From a virus, in IMG/VR virus record IMGVR_UViG_3300009093_000035, positions 62,001 to 126,000 of that record: a DNA stretch of 64,000 nucleotides. One strand, written 5' to 3'. Shown here piece by piece: positions 43,544-51,576 of the stretch; the stretch's first letter is position 1, and every line of letters begins with the position of its first letter. The position numbers and the translations under genes are program-made. The notes under the pieces were generated by a model. That model was not told the origin of the DNA. It ran no database searches and saw nothing but the letters and a program-made list of their open reading frames with translations.

Positions 43544-44658
43544 GCCTTCTCCAGGTACCGATTCCCGACGAGCTTCAAGATCACGCGGCCCAACTGAGGG
43601 TCGATCCGCTCGACCTCGGGTTTGACCACGACGCCTTCGGCGTAGTGGGGCTTGAATTTTCCCCCGCTGAGGACACTGTCGGCTTCAGCGAGAGCTTCGA
43701 TCCCCTCGGCGAGGAAAGGTCCGCGATAGACGACAGGAACGCGAGACAGACCGTCCCGACCGTCGCCTCCGAACAGATCCCGAGCGTCCATCCACTTCCG
43801 GTCCCCGAGGTAGACGTCAAAGACGAGGAACGCGGGAAACCCCTGTGGGATCCCGTAGTGCATCTTCTTCGTCGACCGGAAGACCTCGCCGTAGAGGATC
43901 TTGTCTTCGTTTGCTCGGCACCACGTCTCGATCCACGGGTTGGCTCTCAGAGCCGCCCAGAAGACCGACGGGTTCTGGCTCCGGTCCCAGGCCTTCAGGT
44001 CGAGATCTCCGCCCATCTTCCCGGTCCCGGTGTCGATCGTGACGATTCCTGGCTCGACGCTCTCGTCCGGAGGACGCTTCCATTCCGTCCGAGACCCCAC
44101 CCACATCCGACCTCCGCGGAAGGCGTAGCGGGCGCTCTCCCCGTTGATCTTCTCCGTGACGATCACCGGTTCCCCTGGAGTGAAGAGGTCTCGCCACTTC
44201 CTCTTCGTGGCCCTCTCCCCTCCGCGGAAGTTCTCCATGTCGTAGGCGGAGAGATGGGCGAGAGAATCGATCGGACGCTCGCCTTCCTGGCTCTGGATGT
44301 TCGCGTATGGATCGTAGCGGACGATCCCGAGGCGCTCCATGACGTTGTCCCCTTCGGAGACCTTGTCCTTCAACGCCCCGAGCTTCATCAGGAGCCCCTG
44401 GGAGTAGATCCCACGGAACTTCCGGACCTTGATTCGGCGATCGTCGGTCGGTAGGTAGCTCCAGAGAGACGAGAAGGGATGCTCGTTCCCCGGCAAGACG
44501 TAGTCCGGCTCGACGTAGATCGCGAGGTCTCCCGTCGCGAAGTCTTCCGTGCGGACGACGCACGTGTACCCGTCGATCTCGACAAGGCCCAGGGTATCCG
44601 CGGCGGGGTGCTTCTTCACCTCACCGAGTCGAATCACGAAGACGCCGTGGGTACTCAT
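43540..44658 (-). CDS. RNA ligase, DraRnl (Rnl5)-like (372 aa)
   Basis: The N-terminal about 110 residues (VFVIRLGEVKKHPAADTLGL, then GDLAIYVEPDYVLP) match the OB-like domain of Deinococcus-type RNA ligases. The nucleotidyltransferase domain carries motif I EKINGESARY (Lys about 170, adenylated), motif III YGEVFRS (about 256), motif IV AEGVVVKPE (about 341) and motif V ILKLVGNRYL (about 361). It should seal 3'-OH/5'-phosphate ends in RNA. ATG overlaps the upstream TGA and the stop overlaps the next GTG, so it lies inside a tightly coupled operon. Confidence 0.85.
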   Translation of the reverse strand: MSTHGVFVIRLGEVKKHPAADTLGLVEIDGYTCVVRTEDFATGDLAIYVEPDYVLPGNEHPFSSLWSYLPTDDRRIKVRKFRGIYSQGLLMKLGALKDKVSEGDNVMERLGIVRYDPYANIQSQEGERPIDSLAHLSAYDMENFRGGERATKRKWRDLFTPGEPVIVTEKINGESARYAFRGGRMWVGSRTEWKRPPDESVEPGIVTIDTGTGKMGGDLDLKAWDRSQNPSVFWAALRANPWIETWCRANEDKILYGEVFRSTKKMHYGIPQGFPAFLVFDVYLGDRKWMDARDLFGGDGRDGLSRVPVVYRGPFLAEGIEALAEADSVLSGGKFKPHYAEGVVVKPEVERIDPQLGRVILKLVGNRYLEKA

Positions 44659-44858
44659 GGTTTCTTCTCGCTCTCGATCTCCGCCAACCGACGGAACTTT
44701 CGGATCTCCCCCACGACTCGCCAGATGTGAACATGGCAGTCGTAGCGATGAGCGCTTCCCGGAGCGTATTGATGACGAGCGGGAAGGAGGGCGGTCCGGA
44801 GCCAGGTTACTCTCCGCGCCACCTTCTCCGCCGCCGGTTCCTTGAAGATGTCGCTCAC
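44655..44858 (-). CDS. Small basic protein coupled to RNA ligase (67 aa)
   Basis: The GTG 44858 overlaps the upstream TGA and the TGA overlaps the ligase ATG. The protein (VSDIFKEPAAEKVARRVTWL, then LLPARHQYAPGSAHRYDCHV) is basic and His/Arg-rich, with a C-terminal helix. The longer open frame to the left of the GTG overlaps the upstream gene and is not used. Unknown family. Confidence 0.5.
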   Translation of the reverse strand: MSDIFKEPAAEKVARRVTWLRTALLPARHQYAPGSAHRYDCHVHIWRVVGEIRKFRRLAEIESEKKP

Positions 44859-45121
44859 TTCCGGAAGACGACTCCTTCGAAGTTGTCCGTGGGACGAGAG
44901 ATCAACACCCCAGCGAGGCGAAAATCCGCAGACAGGACTCGGAGATCTTGAAGGATCTGGTCGTGGCGGGAATCCCCGTTCTCCGGCTTTGCTCCTCCGC
45001 AACGCCTCCACCAGCGGTAATCCTCCAAGAGCCTCGAAGCGCCCTCGAAGTCTCGGTAGCTGAGACGTTCCAGAGCGGAAGTCAAGGTCGCTTCCGGATC
45101 CATATCCACGTTGTCGCTCAT
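44855..45121 (-). CDS. Small hypothetical protein (88 aa)
   Basis: ATG 45121 (MSDNVDMDPEATLTSALERL) overlaps the stop of the gene before it. A helical protein ending in a short strand region (VLISRPTDNFEGVVFRK). Overlaps on both sides place it firmly in the ligase operon. No family known. Confidence 0.5.
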   Translation of the reverse strand: MSDNVDMDPEATLTSALERLSYRDFEGASRLLEDYRWWRRCGGAKPENGDSRHDQILQDLRVLSADFRLAGVLISRPTDNFEGVVFRK

Positions 45122-45516
45122 GACCCCTCGAAGATGATCTTGTGCATCTGACGAAGATGGATCCCGGTACCCGTCCAGCGACCCGGATCTGTCCAGCGGT
45201 AGTGGATCGAACTCGCCCCTTCGTAGGGACCCCGCTTCGTCTTTGGGGCGGCGTCCACCTTCGCGTTGTTCTGGGCGGCGTAGGCCATCCACTGGCGCTC
45301 CCCCTCGGCGATCGCCGTCTCTCGGTCGACCCCCTCCCAGAACATGACGTAGACCCGACGCTGGATGAAATACATCTCGGACCCGGCGACGTCCGCCCCC
45401 GACATGCTCTTCAGAGCGGTGTCGCCCAGCGCCATCGACTGGCGCATCTGGACGAAGAGCTTCTCTTCCTGCTCAGGGGTCACGGAGGCCCCTCGGACGT
45501 TCGTGTTCTGGTACAC
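45118..45516 (-). CDS. Hypothetical protein (132 aa)
   Basis: The GTG start at 45516 has AGGAGG five bases upstream. An alpha-rich N-terminal two-thirds (EEKLFVQMRQSMALGDTALK; RETAIAEGERQWMAYAAQNN) is followed by a short aromatic C-terminus (SIHYRWTDPGRW). Coupled by ATGA to the following gene. Unknown. Confidence 0.5.
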   Translation of the reverse strand: MYQNTNVRGASVTPEQEEKLFVQMRQSMALGDTALKSMSGADVAGSEMYFIQRRVYVMFWEGVDRETAIAEGERQWMAYAAQNNAKVDAAPKTKRGPYEGASSIHYRWTDPGRWTGTGIHLRQMHKIIFEGS

Positions 45517-45525
45517 AGGGTCCTC

Positions 45526-45933
45526 CTACGGTTTGTGAACGCCGTCGCGGAGCCAGTCGGGGAAGTAGTCCGAGACCTCCTCGGGAAGACCGTCAGCGAC
45601 CCGCGCCAAGATCTGGGAGACCTTCTCGATGTCCTTCGTGCACTCGACGGTAAGGCGCTCGAACCGAGCCACGATGTCCGGGGCGTTCCCGCAGACCCCG
45701 GTCGCCCAGTGGGCCGCCGTCTTCGCGTAGCCGGTATGGCCGTCCCGACGCTCCAGGAGCATCTCCCGCCACCCTCGAAGACCCCCGAGGGTAATCTCGT
45801 GACGCTTCTCGCCCACGACGCGGCGGATGTCTTCCCCTCGGTAGTACATCCGGTTGTAGAGACAGAAGCTGTCGATCTGGGAACGGAGGGTTCCCAGATC
45901 TTTCTTCGTCCACTTCTTCGCGCCCCGGCTCAT
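45526..45933 (-). CDS. Hypothetical basic helical protein (135 aa)
   Basis: ATG 45933 (MSRGAKKWTKKDLGTLRSQI) overlaps the upstream stop; the frame stays open to the left only as a shadow of the upstream gene. Mostly helical, with a basic N-terminus. It contains no motif I recognise. Member of the small-gene operon. Confidence 0.5.
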   Translation of the reverse strand: MSRGAKKWTKKDLGTLRSQIDSFCLYNRMYYRGEDIRRVVGEKRHEITLGGLRGWREMLLERRDGHTGYAKTAAHWATGVCGNAPDIVARFERLTVECTKDIEKVSQILARVADGLPEEVSDYFPDWLRDGVHKP

Positions 45934-46313
45934 CCGTAGAGGACCTCTCCGAAGAAGCAGCACTGGACGAACGCGTCGCCCGTATTCGCGTCGTAGTTGT
46001 CCTGGAGGAAGTCCGAGAAGTGCTTCGGGTACTTCGCCGACAGAACCTGGAGGCCCTGAGCGATCGTCTTCCCGTCGAGACGGTGGACCTTGTCGTTCGC
46101 GTAGAAATCCTCGCAGACGACCGCTCCGCCCTGGAGGGGGAAGTCGATATAGTTGTAGATCTTCTGACCCGAAAGGGTCGGCTTGACCTCCGTGCGGGGC
46201 TTCCGATAGCCCTTGATCTTGCACCAGTAGCCCACGCCGCCTTCGAAAGCGGAACACAGCAGGCCAGCGAGCTTCTCGGAGGTGATCTCGGTCTTGACGG
46301 TGAAGTTCTTCAT
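45930..46313 (-). CDS. Hypothetical alpha/beta protein (127 aa)
   Basis: MKNFTVKTEITSEKLAGLLC opens a small alpha/beta protein with several Cys and aromatic residues (GGVGYWCKIKGYR; GGAVVCEDFYAND; AKYPKHFSDFLQDNYDANTG, DAFVQCCFFGE). This layout (YW-containing strand, then helix, then DANTGDxFxQ) is seen in uncharacterised phage and mobile-element proteins. Start ATG 46313, 25 bases below a TAACGAACGAGG motif. Confidence 0.55.
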   Translation of the reverse strand: MKNFTVKTEITSEKLAGLLCSAFEGGVGYWCKIKGYRKPRTEVKPTLSGQKIYNYIDFPLQGGAVVCEDFYANDKVHRLDGKTIAQGLQVLSAKYPKHFSDFLQDNYDANTGDAFVQCCFFGEVLYG

Positions 46314-46337
46314 GGTGTCTTCGTCTCCTCGTCGTTG

Positions 46338-46349
46338 TAACGAACGAGG
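46338..46349 (-). promoter_or_regulatory. TAACGAACGAGG intergenic motif
   Basis: Exact TAACGAACGAGG in the 45-base gap upstream of the gene starting at 46313. CCTCGT (46327-46332) can pair with ACGAGG (46344-46349). Shared with 46816 and, bar the last base, with 41335. Confidence 0.4.
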
Positions 46350-46358
46350 GGGGAGGTT

Positions 46359-46805
46359 CTACACTCCGAAGTCTCTTTTTGGAGCGAGCGAGAGCGCCGT
46401 CTCGGTCGTCTCTTCCCCCGAATCCCAGAGAACCTTGACGCCTTCCGGAAGAACGGCCTGGACTTTCCCGAGCTTTCCCGGGACCTTACGGGAGAAGACC
46501 TCGTCGTTCTTCCCGAGAGCTTTCCGGGCTTCGGTCTCCCGGGCCGCGTCGCGAAGTTCCCCGGAAGTCCCTCCTTCGAGGGCTCGGGAGATCTCGTAGA
46601 TCGTCGCGAGCTTCGCCCGAAGACTGAGCTGGGAATCCTTCCCGAGCTTCGCGTCCACGTAGTCCGCGAGCGTCCGGCCCTTTGCGGCCAGAAACGGGCT
46701 CGGATGCGGGATCTTCGCCAGCTTCGCCCTGGTTTCCGGCTTCGAGTAGTCGGAGATCGCCCTCTCCACCATCGAATTCGGGTCGCCTTTTCCTCGTGTG
46801 CGCAT
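46359..46805 (-). CDS. Hypothetical basic helical protein (148 aa)
   Basis: MRTRGKGDPNSMVERAISDY begins a Lys/Arg/Ala-rich, mostly helical protein with a KGRTLADYVDAKLGKDSQLS segment and a beta-type end (KVQAVLPEGVKVLWDSGEET). The start is ATG 46805, with AGGA upstream. No recognised family. It belongs to the same operon as the kinase-like gene upstream. Confidence 0.5.
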   Translation of the reverse strand: MRTRGKGDPNSMVERAISDYSKPETRAKLAKIPHPSPFLAAKGRTLADYVDAKLGKDSQLSLRAKLATIYEISRALEGGTSGELRDAARETEARKALGKNDEVFSRKVPGKLGKVQAVLPEGVKVLWDSGEETTETALSLAPKRDFGV

Positions 46806-46815
46806 CGTGTTCCTG

Positions 46816-46827
46816 TAACGAACGAGG
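46816..46827 (-). promoter_or_regulatory. TAACGAACGAGG intergenic motif
   Basis: Exact copy of TAACGAACGAGG in the 31-base gap between the kinase-like gene and the next gene, ten bases upstream of the 46805 start. A shorter TAACGAAGG is at 47285-47293 ahead of the kinase-like gene itself. Confidence 0.4.
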
Positions 46828-46836
46828 GGACGTCCG

Positions 46837-47277
46837 CTACACCTTCTCGTACGCGGGCCACTCGGCGGGCCACTGGTTGAGGAGCGTCTGGATCCTCTCC
46901 AGCTGGAGCTGGATGCTCTCGACCGGGACTCCGTGGGCGTTCCGAGCCGCGAGAACTTCCGGATCGAGTTCGGACCGGAAGACGACGAACTCGACCCGGT
47001 AGCCGTGGCGCTCCGCGAGCTTCACGTAGGGAGTGATCTCGGAGACCGTCTGGTTCGTGTTGTCGAGCACGACGAGAGGGAGGCCCTCCTCGAAGGCGCG
47101 GCGAACCTTCGTAGAGCACATCTGATGGGCGTACCCCAGGAACGCGGGATTGAACTTGTACTCGTCCCCGACCATGAAGAAGTCGTCGGCGGAACAGACG
47201 TACGCGTCCGGGAGAGCGTTACACAGCGTGCTCTTACCCGAGCCGCTCGCGCCGATCAGAATCTTGAAGGTCCTCAT
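46837..47277 (-). CDS. P-loop polynucleotide-kinase-like protein (146 aa)
   Basis: Walker A GASGSGKST at residues 9-17, then SADDFF at about 31-35 and the DNTNQT motif at about 71. This set is typical of the N4BP2/T4-Pnkp-like family of 5'-kinases (AAA_33 type). The length matches a stand-alone kinase domain, and no phosphatase part is fused. With two RNA-ligase-like genes nearby it probably phosphorylates 5'-OH RNA or DNA ends for sealing. A 5-hydroxymethyl-dU DNA kinase role is a less likely alternative. ATG 47277 follows AGAGGA closely. Confidence 0.75.
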   Translation of the reverse strand: MRTFKILIGASGSGKSTLCNALPDAYVCSADDFFMVGDEYKFNPAFLGYAHQMCSTKVRRAFEEGLPLVVLDNTNQTVSEITPYVKLAERHGYRVEFVVFRSELDPEVLAARNAHGVPVESIQLQLERIQTLLNQWPAEWPAYEKV

Positions 47278-47347
47278 AGTCCTCTAACGAAGGGGGGTCC
47301 TCTTCTTACACCCGGGCGTAAGGAACTGAGAAGGAGAGAAGCGCTCG

Positions 47348-47893
47348 ATGACCCAAGACCCCACCGATTTCCTGGAGAGCCGGTTCGATTTCAACGAGTT
47401 CGTGCGGAACGCGCGAATTGGTTACGCCGAGTTGTGTGGGCGTCGGGAGGCTCTCGAAGCCACGATCGCTTCCGCGAGCGAGGAGCTGGTGAGCGTGAGG
47501 GATCAGATCGAGAAGCTGGAGAAGGTCCTCGACTCGTCCGGGATCGAGGCGGAGCCGAGCCTCGCTCGTCCGCGGACCTCCTACGTCTCCGCCACGACGA
47601 ACCAGGTCATCGAGGAGCTGAGGGAGAATCTCTCCTCCCGATCCGAGATCCACCCCGAGGCCACGATCATCTCCCTCGTCATCTCGAAGCTTCCCGACGC
47701 GAAGCCGAAGTCGATCTCCGCCGCGCTCTTCCGAATGGTCCAGCAACAGAAGCTCATCCGGTCCGGCAAGCGCGGGGACTACGCCTACCAGATCCCGCTC
47801 AGTCAGAGCGAAGTGATCGAGACTCTGACCACTCCGGCCACTCCGGCCGGACCGCGAACCTCCGACGCTGGACGCGACGGGTACACGGGCTGA
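47348..47893 (+). CDS. Coiled-coil plus winged-helix protein (181 aa)
   Basis: On the plus strand, divergent from the kinase-like gene. Residues 25-65 form a coiled coil (REALEATIASASEELVSVRD, QIEKLEKVL). Residues 85-155 look like a winged helix (TIISLVISKLPDAKPKSISA, ALFRMVQQQKLI, then a GDYAYQI wing). This suggests DNA binding, perhaps a regulator of the divergent operon. The C-terminus is Thr/Pro-rich. Start ATG 47348, with GAAGG-like sites upstream. Confidence 0.65.
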   Translation: MTQDPTDFLESRFDFNEFVRNARIGYAELCGRREALEATIASASEELVSVRDQIEKLEKVLDSSGIEAEPSLARPRTSYVSATTNQVIEELRENLSSRSEIHPEATIISLVISKLPDAKPKSISAALFRMVQQQKLIRSGKRGDYAYQIPLSQSEVIETLTTPATPAGPRTSDAGRDGYTG

Positions 47894-47897
47894 TCAC

Positions 47898-48500
47898 GTG
47901 CTGGAGTACCCGAGCATCAGTCCAGAGCCAAGGTACGGCGGACCGTACTTCATCTGGGACAAGCTCGACGGTATCAACCTCCGGTCCGAGTGGTCGAAGC
48001 AACAAGGCTTCTACAAACTCGGAGCCCGCGCTACCCACCTCTCCGACCAATGGCGCGGAGAGGCCGGGGCGCTGATCGACTTCCAAGCAGCCGCGATGAT
48101 CAAGATCTTCAAGAAGCAAAGGTGGGATCGAGCCACCGTCTTCTTCGAGTTCTACGGAGAGAGGTCCTTCGCTGGGATCTTCCCGAGGAACTCCGCGAAG
48201 CTGATCGCTCTGTTCGACGTAGCCGGGCCCGATCGGAAGCTTCTCGACCCGAGAGACTTCTACAAGCTCTTCTACGACATCGTCCAGACCCCGAAGCTTC
48301 TCCTCCGGGGCAACTTCAACAAGGAGGTCGAGGCCGAGGTCAGGGCCGGAACTCTCCCAGGCATGACCTTCGAGGGGATCGTGGCGAAGGGCCCAGCTGT
48401 CGAGAAGGACGGCCCTCCCATCATGTTCAAGAGCAAGTCACAGGCCTGGATCGACAAGGTCCACGGCCTGTACGGGGACAAGGCGAAGTACTACCTCTGA
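47898..48500 (+). CDS. Compact RNA-ligase-like nucleotidyltransferase (200 aa)
   Basis: Contains the core motifs of covalent nucleotidyltransferases: motif I DKLDGINLR (K22 the likely adenylated Lys), motif III-like FFEFYGERSF (about 82-91), motif IV TFEGIVAKG (about 157-165) and motif V MFKSKSQAW (about 176-184). It lacks any C-terminal extension, so it is a minimal ligase. Start is GTG 47898, five bases after the previous stop. It is a different subfamily from the Rnl5-like gene at 43540. Confidence 0.75.
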   Translation: MLEYPSISPEPRYGGPYFIWDKLDGINLRSEWSKQQGFYKLGARATHLSDQWRGEAGALIDFQAAAMIKIFKKQRWDRATVFFEFYGERSFAGIFPRNSAKLIALFDVAGPDRKLLDPRDFYKLFYDIVQTPKLLLRGNFNKEVEAEVRAGTLPGMTFEGIVAKGPAVEKDGPPIMFKSKSQAWIDKVHGLYGDKAKYYL

Positions 48501-48844
48501 TGTCGGCCTATCGCGACCCCCCTGGACGTTCCCCGTGTCCGTACCACTGTCGTCAAATAGCAGCGGCCGGATGGGGTGAGGGATGGACCGGGTTGTGGAA
48601 CTGGGAGTGCGTAATGTGTAAGGCGCGCGCTCCCATGTGGAGGTGGATTCTTCTGCCCTTCCTCCCTACCCTCTCTCACATACCGCTGGGACCCGGTCCC
48701 TACCATGTAGTCGACCCGAGACTGACGGAAGCTGAAGCTCTGAGAGTCGGGTGGACGAAAGAACAGATCCAGAAAGAGCGAAAGACGGGCTTACCGAATC
48801 AGCTCGATCGGTGGAAAGAATGGACCTGGGGAGAGCTTCCTTAG
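48500..48844 (+). CDS. Small Cys-pair protein with hydrophobic segment (114 aa)
   Basis: ATG shares its A with the TGA of the ligase gene. Residues 13-40 carry CPYHC and CVMC, a likely zinc site. A hydrophobic stretch (MWRWILLPFLPTLSHI) follows. The C-terminal helix has LTEAEALRVGWTKEQIQKER. It converges on the tagged gene with a four-base overlap. Unknown function. Confidence 0.55.
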   Translation: MSAYRDPPGRSPCPYHCRQIAAAGWGEGWTGLWNWECVMCKARAPMWRWILLPFLPTLSHIPLGPGPYHVVDPRLTEAEALRVGWTKEQIQKERKTGLPNQLDRWKEWTWGELP

Positions 48845-49416
48845 AAGGTCGCCCCGAGCTTCCGTAGGTACGCGAGAAGGCCATCGACCTTCGGATTCGG
48901 TACCTTGCTCTTCTGGATATCGATGAGCTTCCCGATCTGAACCGGGTCCGTCTCCTCGATCGAGATCTCCCCGGTGTCCGAAGCCCGAAGAGTTGCAACG
49001 GGCCTCGGGAGCCTCTCGTTGAAGAACACGAAGAGGAGATCTCCGCCGGCCGGGTCGTGCTTCACGATCACCGGATCTCGGACGTAGAGACCCTTCGCCG
49101 ACCACTGGATGTCGTTCCGAACGTTGGAGATCGCCCGGTAGGCCGGCGACATGAGGAGAGCGAGGTTCGCTTCGAGCTTTGCCTGAAGGAAGTTCGCCGC
49201 TTCGTCGTCTCCGATCTCCCGAAGATGGGGGATCAGGTCGTCCGAAGTGACGAACCCGGTCGAGCGAACCGCCTCGTTGATGCGCTCCTGTAGCTCACCC
49301 GAGAACTCGGCCTTCTTCGAAACCGGCTCCTTCGCTTCCTTCAGGAGCGGTAGGAGGATCGGACGAAGCCCGGGGTTCTCGTGGGCCAGGCGGATCATCT
49401 TCGAACGGAGAGTCAT
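48841..49416 (-). CDS. N-terminally IRLAH-tagged protein (191 aa)
   Basis: MTLRSKMIRLAHENPGLR, PILLPLLKEA occupies residues 1-28. The rest is a small alpha/beta domain (DLIPHLREIGDDEAANFLQA; LLFVFFNERLPRPVATLRAS) that I cannot assign. It is far from the tandem tagged set but has the same tag ending KEA, which supports a common processing or sorting step. Confidence 0.6.
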   Translation of the reverse strand: MTLRSKMIRLAHENPGLRPILLPLLKEAKEPVSKKAEFSGELQERINEAVRSTGFVTSDDLIPHLREIGDDEAANFLQAKLEANLALLMSPAYRAISNVRNDIQWSAKGLYVRDPVIVKHDPAGGDLLFVFFNERLPRPVATLRASDTGEISIEETDPVQIGKLIDIQKSKVPNPKVDGLLAYLRKLGATF

Positions 49417-49440
49417 CCCACCCCGGCCTTCATCGAAGGA

Positions 49441-50502
49441 CTAGCTGCCCAAGGCCTCTTCGAACTTGGAGGACAGGTCCGGGGAGAGCTTCCCGAGGGC
49501 GTAGAGGGCGAACAGTTCCGCGAAGAACTCCTCCACCGTCTTCGAGGAATACGGGGTAGGGAACTTCGCCACTACAGCCCGCTCTTCGAGAATCTTTCGG
49601 ACGGTCCTCTTGACTACGAATCCGCCCCCCGAGAGACCGTACCGGTACCCGTCGTCGGATTCAATTACTGGAGGCGGACCTCGGCGGTTGGAGAGAGGGA
49701 TTGGAAACACATCCCCCACTTTCGGCATCTCTACCTGGACTCCAGAGGATCGCTTCATCAAGTAGTAGAAGCGGTTGAAGGCCTCCAGGACAGGCTTCGG
49801 AGCGAACTTGTACCAGTACCGGTGTCCCAGCTCGTGACACAGGGTGTCGAGGTCGTCGAACCCTCTCTTGGCCATCGATCGGATGTAGACGTCGTCTTCC
49901 GAAAGCGAGTACCAGGCGAGAGTCCGGGCGTTCTTGATTTGACCTACGACGTAGACGTCTCCGTAGAGGACCTTCTTGAAGTCGCGGGTCGCTGAGAGGA
50001 TCCGATTCGCGCTCTCGAAGAGACTCTGGATCTCATTGAACTGATTCGCGTCCGCCCCCACGGTGTTGTGCACCTTGAAGGGTCCGACGGTCGCTTCCTG
50101 AGTTCCGCCGGATACTCGTTCGGGCCAATCCGAAGCCTCCGAAAGGAACTGGAGCCAGGGCTTGTTCTTGTCGTACCAACCGATGACGTCCTTCTGTTGG
50201 CGCTTCGAAGCGAGAAGGGCCCGCGAAGCCAACTCCAAGAACTTCTCTTTCCCAGGAGGGATCTCTCGGGTCTGAAGCAGCCACTCCACTAGCGAACGAC
50301 CCGACACGATCGTGGGGATGTACCCGTACGTGTTCAAGATCAAGCCGTTGGGCTTCGCCCTCCCCCGCTGTTCGGAGACGTTCTCGGCGAGAGAATCGAC
50401 GGACATCCGATAGTCGGACACCAGTTTCGATGGGTTGTCCCACCCCTTCGCTCGAACGTACCGAGACGCCACCCTTACCTCGCTAGGAGCGCGTAGAACC
50501 AC
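49441..50502 (-). CDS. Zinc metalloprotease with HELGH motif (353 aa)
   Basis: LCHELGHRYWYKF (about residue 219) is an HExxH zinc site, and VEEFFAELFALYALG (about 323) could give the third ligand Glu, as in gluzincins. There is no signal peptide. The N-terminus SEVRVASRYVRAKG resembles the RVAxRF motif of other proteins here, hinting at co-packaging in the virion. GTG 50502 is the start, with AAGGAG upstream. Target unknown. Confidence 0.75.
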   Translation of the reverse strand: MVLRAPSEVRVASRYVRAKGWDNPSKLVSDYRMSVDSLAENVSEQRGRAKPNGLILNTYGYIPTIVSGRSLVEWLLQTREIPPGKEKFLELASRALLASKRQQKDVIGWYDKNKPWLQFLSEASDWPERVSGGTQEATVGPFKVHNTVGADANQFNEIQSLFESANRILSATRDFKKVLYGDVYVVGQIKNARTLAWYSLSEDDVYIRSMAKRGFDDLDTLCHELGHRYWYKFAPKPVLEAFNRFYYLMKRSSGVQVEMPKVGDVFPIPLSNRRGPPPVIESDDGYRYGLSGGGFVVKRTVRKILEERAVVAKFPTPYSSKTVEEFFAELFALYALGKLSPDLSSKFEEALGS

Positions 50503-50531
50503 CGCTCGTCTCTCCTTACGCGCCAGGGGCC

Positions 50532-51482
50532 TCAGAGGGCCTTCGAGAAGGTAGAGGAGAAGTCGGAGGCGATCGTTGCGGCTACCGTGGCTACGGCCTT
50601 CTTCGCGGTGAAGACGAGACCCATCTCTCGGTTCGAGGCAAGAGAAGCGTGGGTCAAGTTCTGAGAGCCTACGAACGCAGTCTTCCCGTCTACCACGAAC
50701 GCTTTCGCGTGGATGTAGGGCTTCGTTACGATCCGAACCGGAATCCCGGAAAGCGTCAGTTGATCCGTAGCTGCCTTCCCAGCGGGAGACTCCATCGCAT
50801 CCGACATCACGACGCGAATCGCTACCCCGCGGGCCGCCGCGGACTTCAGGGTCGCGATCGTATTGGCGTCGCTGATCTCCTCGTCCTCCAGATCGATCGT
50901 TTTCTTCGCTCCGGACAGAAGGTCGTGGATGGTCGACTTCGCGTTCAACGGAGAGACCACCAGGGAGCCCGCGTAGGTGGAGATCGGAGTCCCTGCAAAG
51001 TCCCCCTCGAAGACGGCCTCAGCGTCCGCTACGACCTTCGGAAGGGTCGCTACAACCAGGAACTCCCGATTCGACTTCAGCGCCGCCGTAGTGGCGTTCA
51101 TCGTCATGATCCAGGCGGTCTTCCCATCCAGAATCACCGACTTCTGATGGGTGAGAGAGAAGTGGGAAGGGGCCCAGACTACCTTCACCCCAGCAGCTGC
51201 TAGGACGGCGAACTCGTCGTTGTTGTTGTTCGAGAGGCCTGGGTTGAACCTCTGATTGAGGATTACTCGAACGTCGAGCCCGGCCTTCTGGCGATCGATC
51301 AAGGCGTCGATCACGGCCTGAGAAGACAGGAGGTACATCGTCATGTGTACCGAGGTCTTCGCCATCCGAATCGCCTTTACCAGGGCCACGCCAGAGTCCC
51401 CCGGCTCCACTATCACCCGAACGGAACCTCGGGGAATCGAAGCCCTTCGAATCTTCCGGTTTCTGTTCGGGTTGTGGCCCAC
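50532..51482 (-). CDS. Phospholipase D-like protein with two HKD motifs (316 aa)
   Basis: Two HxKx4D motifs are present: HQKSVILD (about residue 111) and HAKAFVVD (about 255), each followed by an Asn-containing loop (MTMN, GSQN). This is the bipartite active site of the PLD superfamily. No signal peptide or membrane anchor is seen, so a nuclease or cytoplasmic phosphodiesterase is as likely as a lipase. The start GTG at 51482 follows AAGGG. Located between the metalloprotease and HU genes. Confidence 0.8.
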   Translation of the reverse strand: MGHNPNRNRKIRRASIPRGSVRVIVEPGDSGVALVKAIRMAKTSVHMTMYLLSSQAVIDALIDRQKAGLDVRVILNQRFNPGLSNNNNDEFAVLAAAGVKVVWAPSHFSLTHQKSVILDGKTAWIMTMNATTAALKSNREFLVVATLPKVVADAEAVFEGDFAGTPISTYAGSLVVSPLNAKSTIHDLLSGAKKTIDLEDEEISDANTIATLKSAAARGVAIRVVMSDAMESPAGKAATDQLTLSGIPVRIVTKPYIHAKAFVVDGKTAFVGSQNLTHASLASNREMGLVFTAKKAVATVAATIASDFSSTFSKAL

Positions 51483-51517
51483 ATACCCTTTTCAGGATAG
51501 GGAACCTACTCAAACGA

Positions 51518-51555
51518 ATTGAGGGACGGGAGGTACTTCCTCCGCGTCCCTCAAT
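51518..51555 (-). terminator. Strong hairpin after HU-like gene
   Basis: ATTGAGGGACG (51518-51528) pairs with CGTCCCTCAAT (51545-51555), and inside it GGAGG (51529-51533) pairs with CCTCC (51539-51543). This gives a 16-pair stem with one bulged base. It lies between the HU-like and PLD-like genes. Only a weak T-run follows on the minus strand, so it may act as terminator or mRNA-end stabiliser. Confidence 0.55.
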
Positions 51556-51576
51556 CCCCTCTACGTGAGCCTCGGA

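Noticed and set aside
47306-47746. Minus-strand frame of 146 codons opposite the winged-helix gene
   Set aside because: Its translation is a low-complexity Arg/Leu/Gly shadow. The plus-strand frame has coiled-coil and winged-helix structure.
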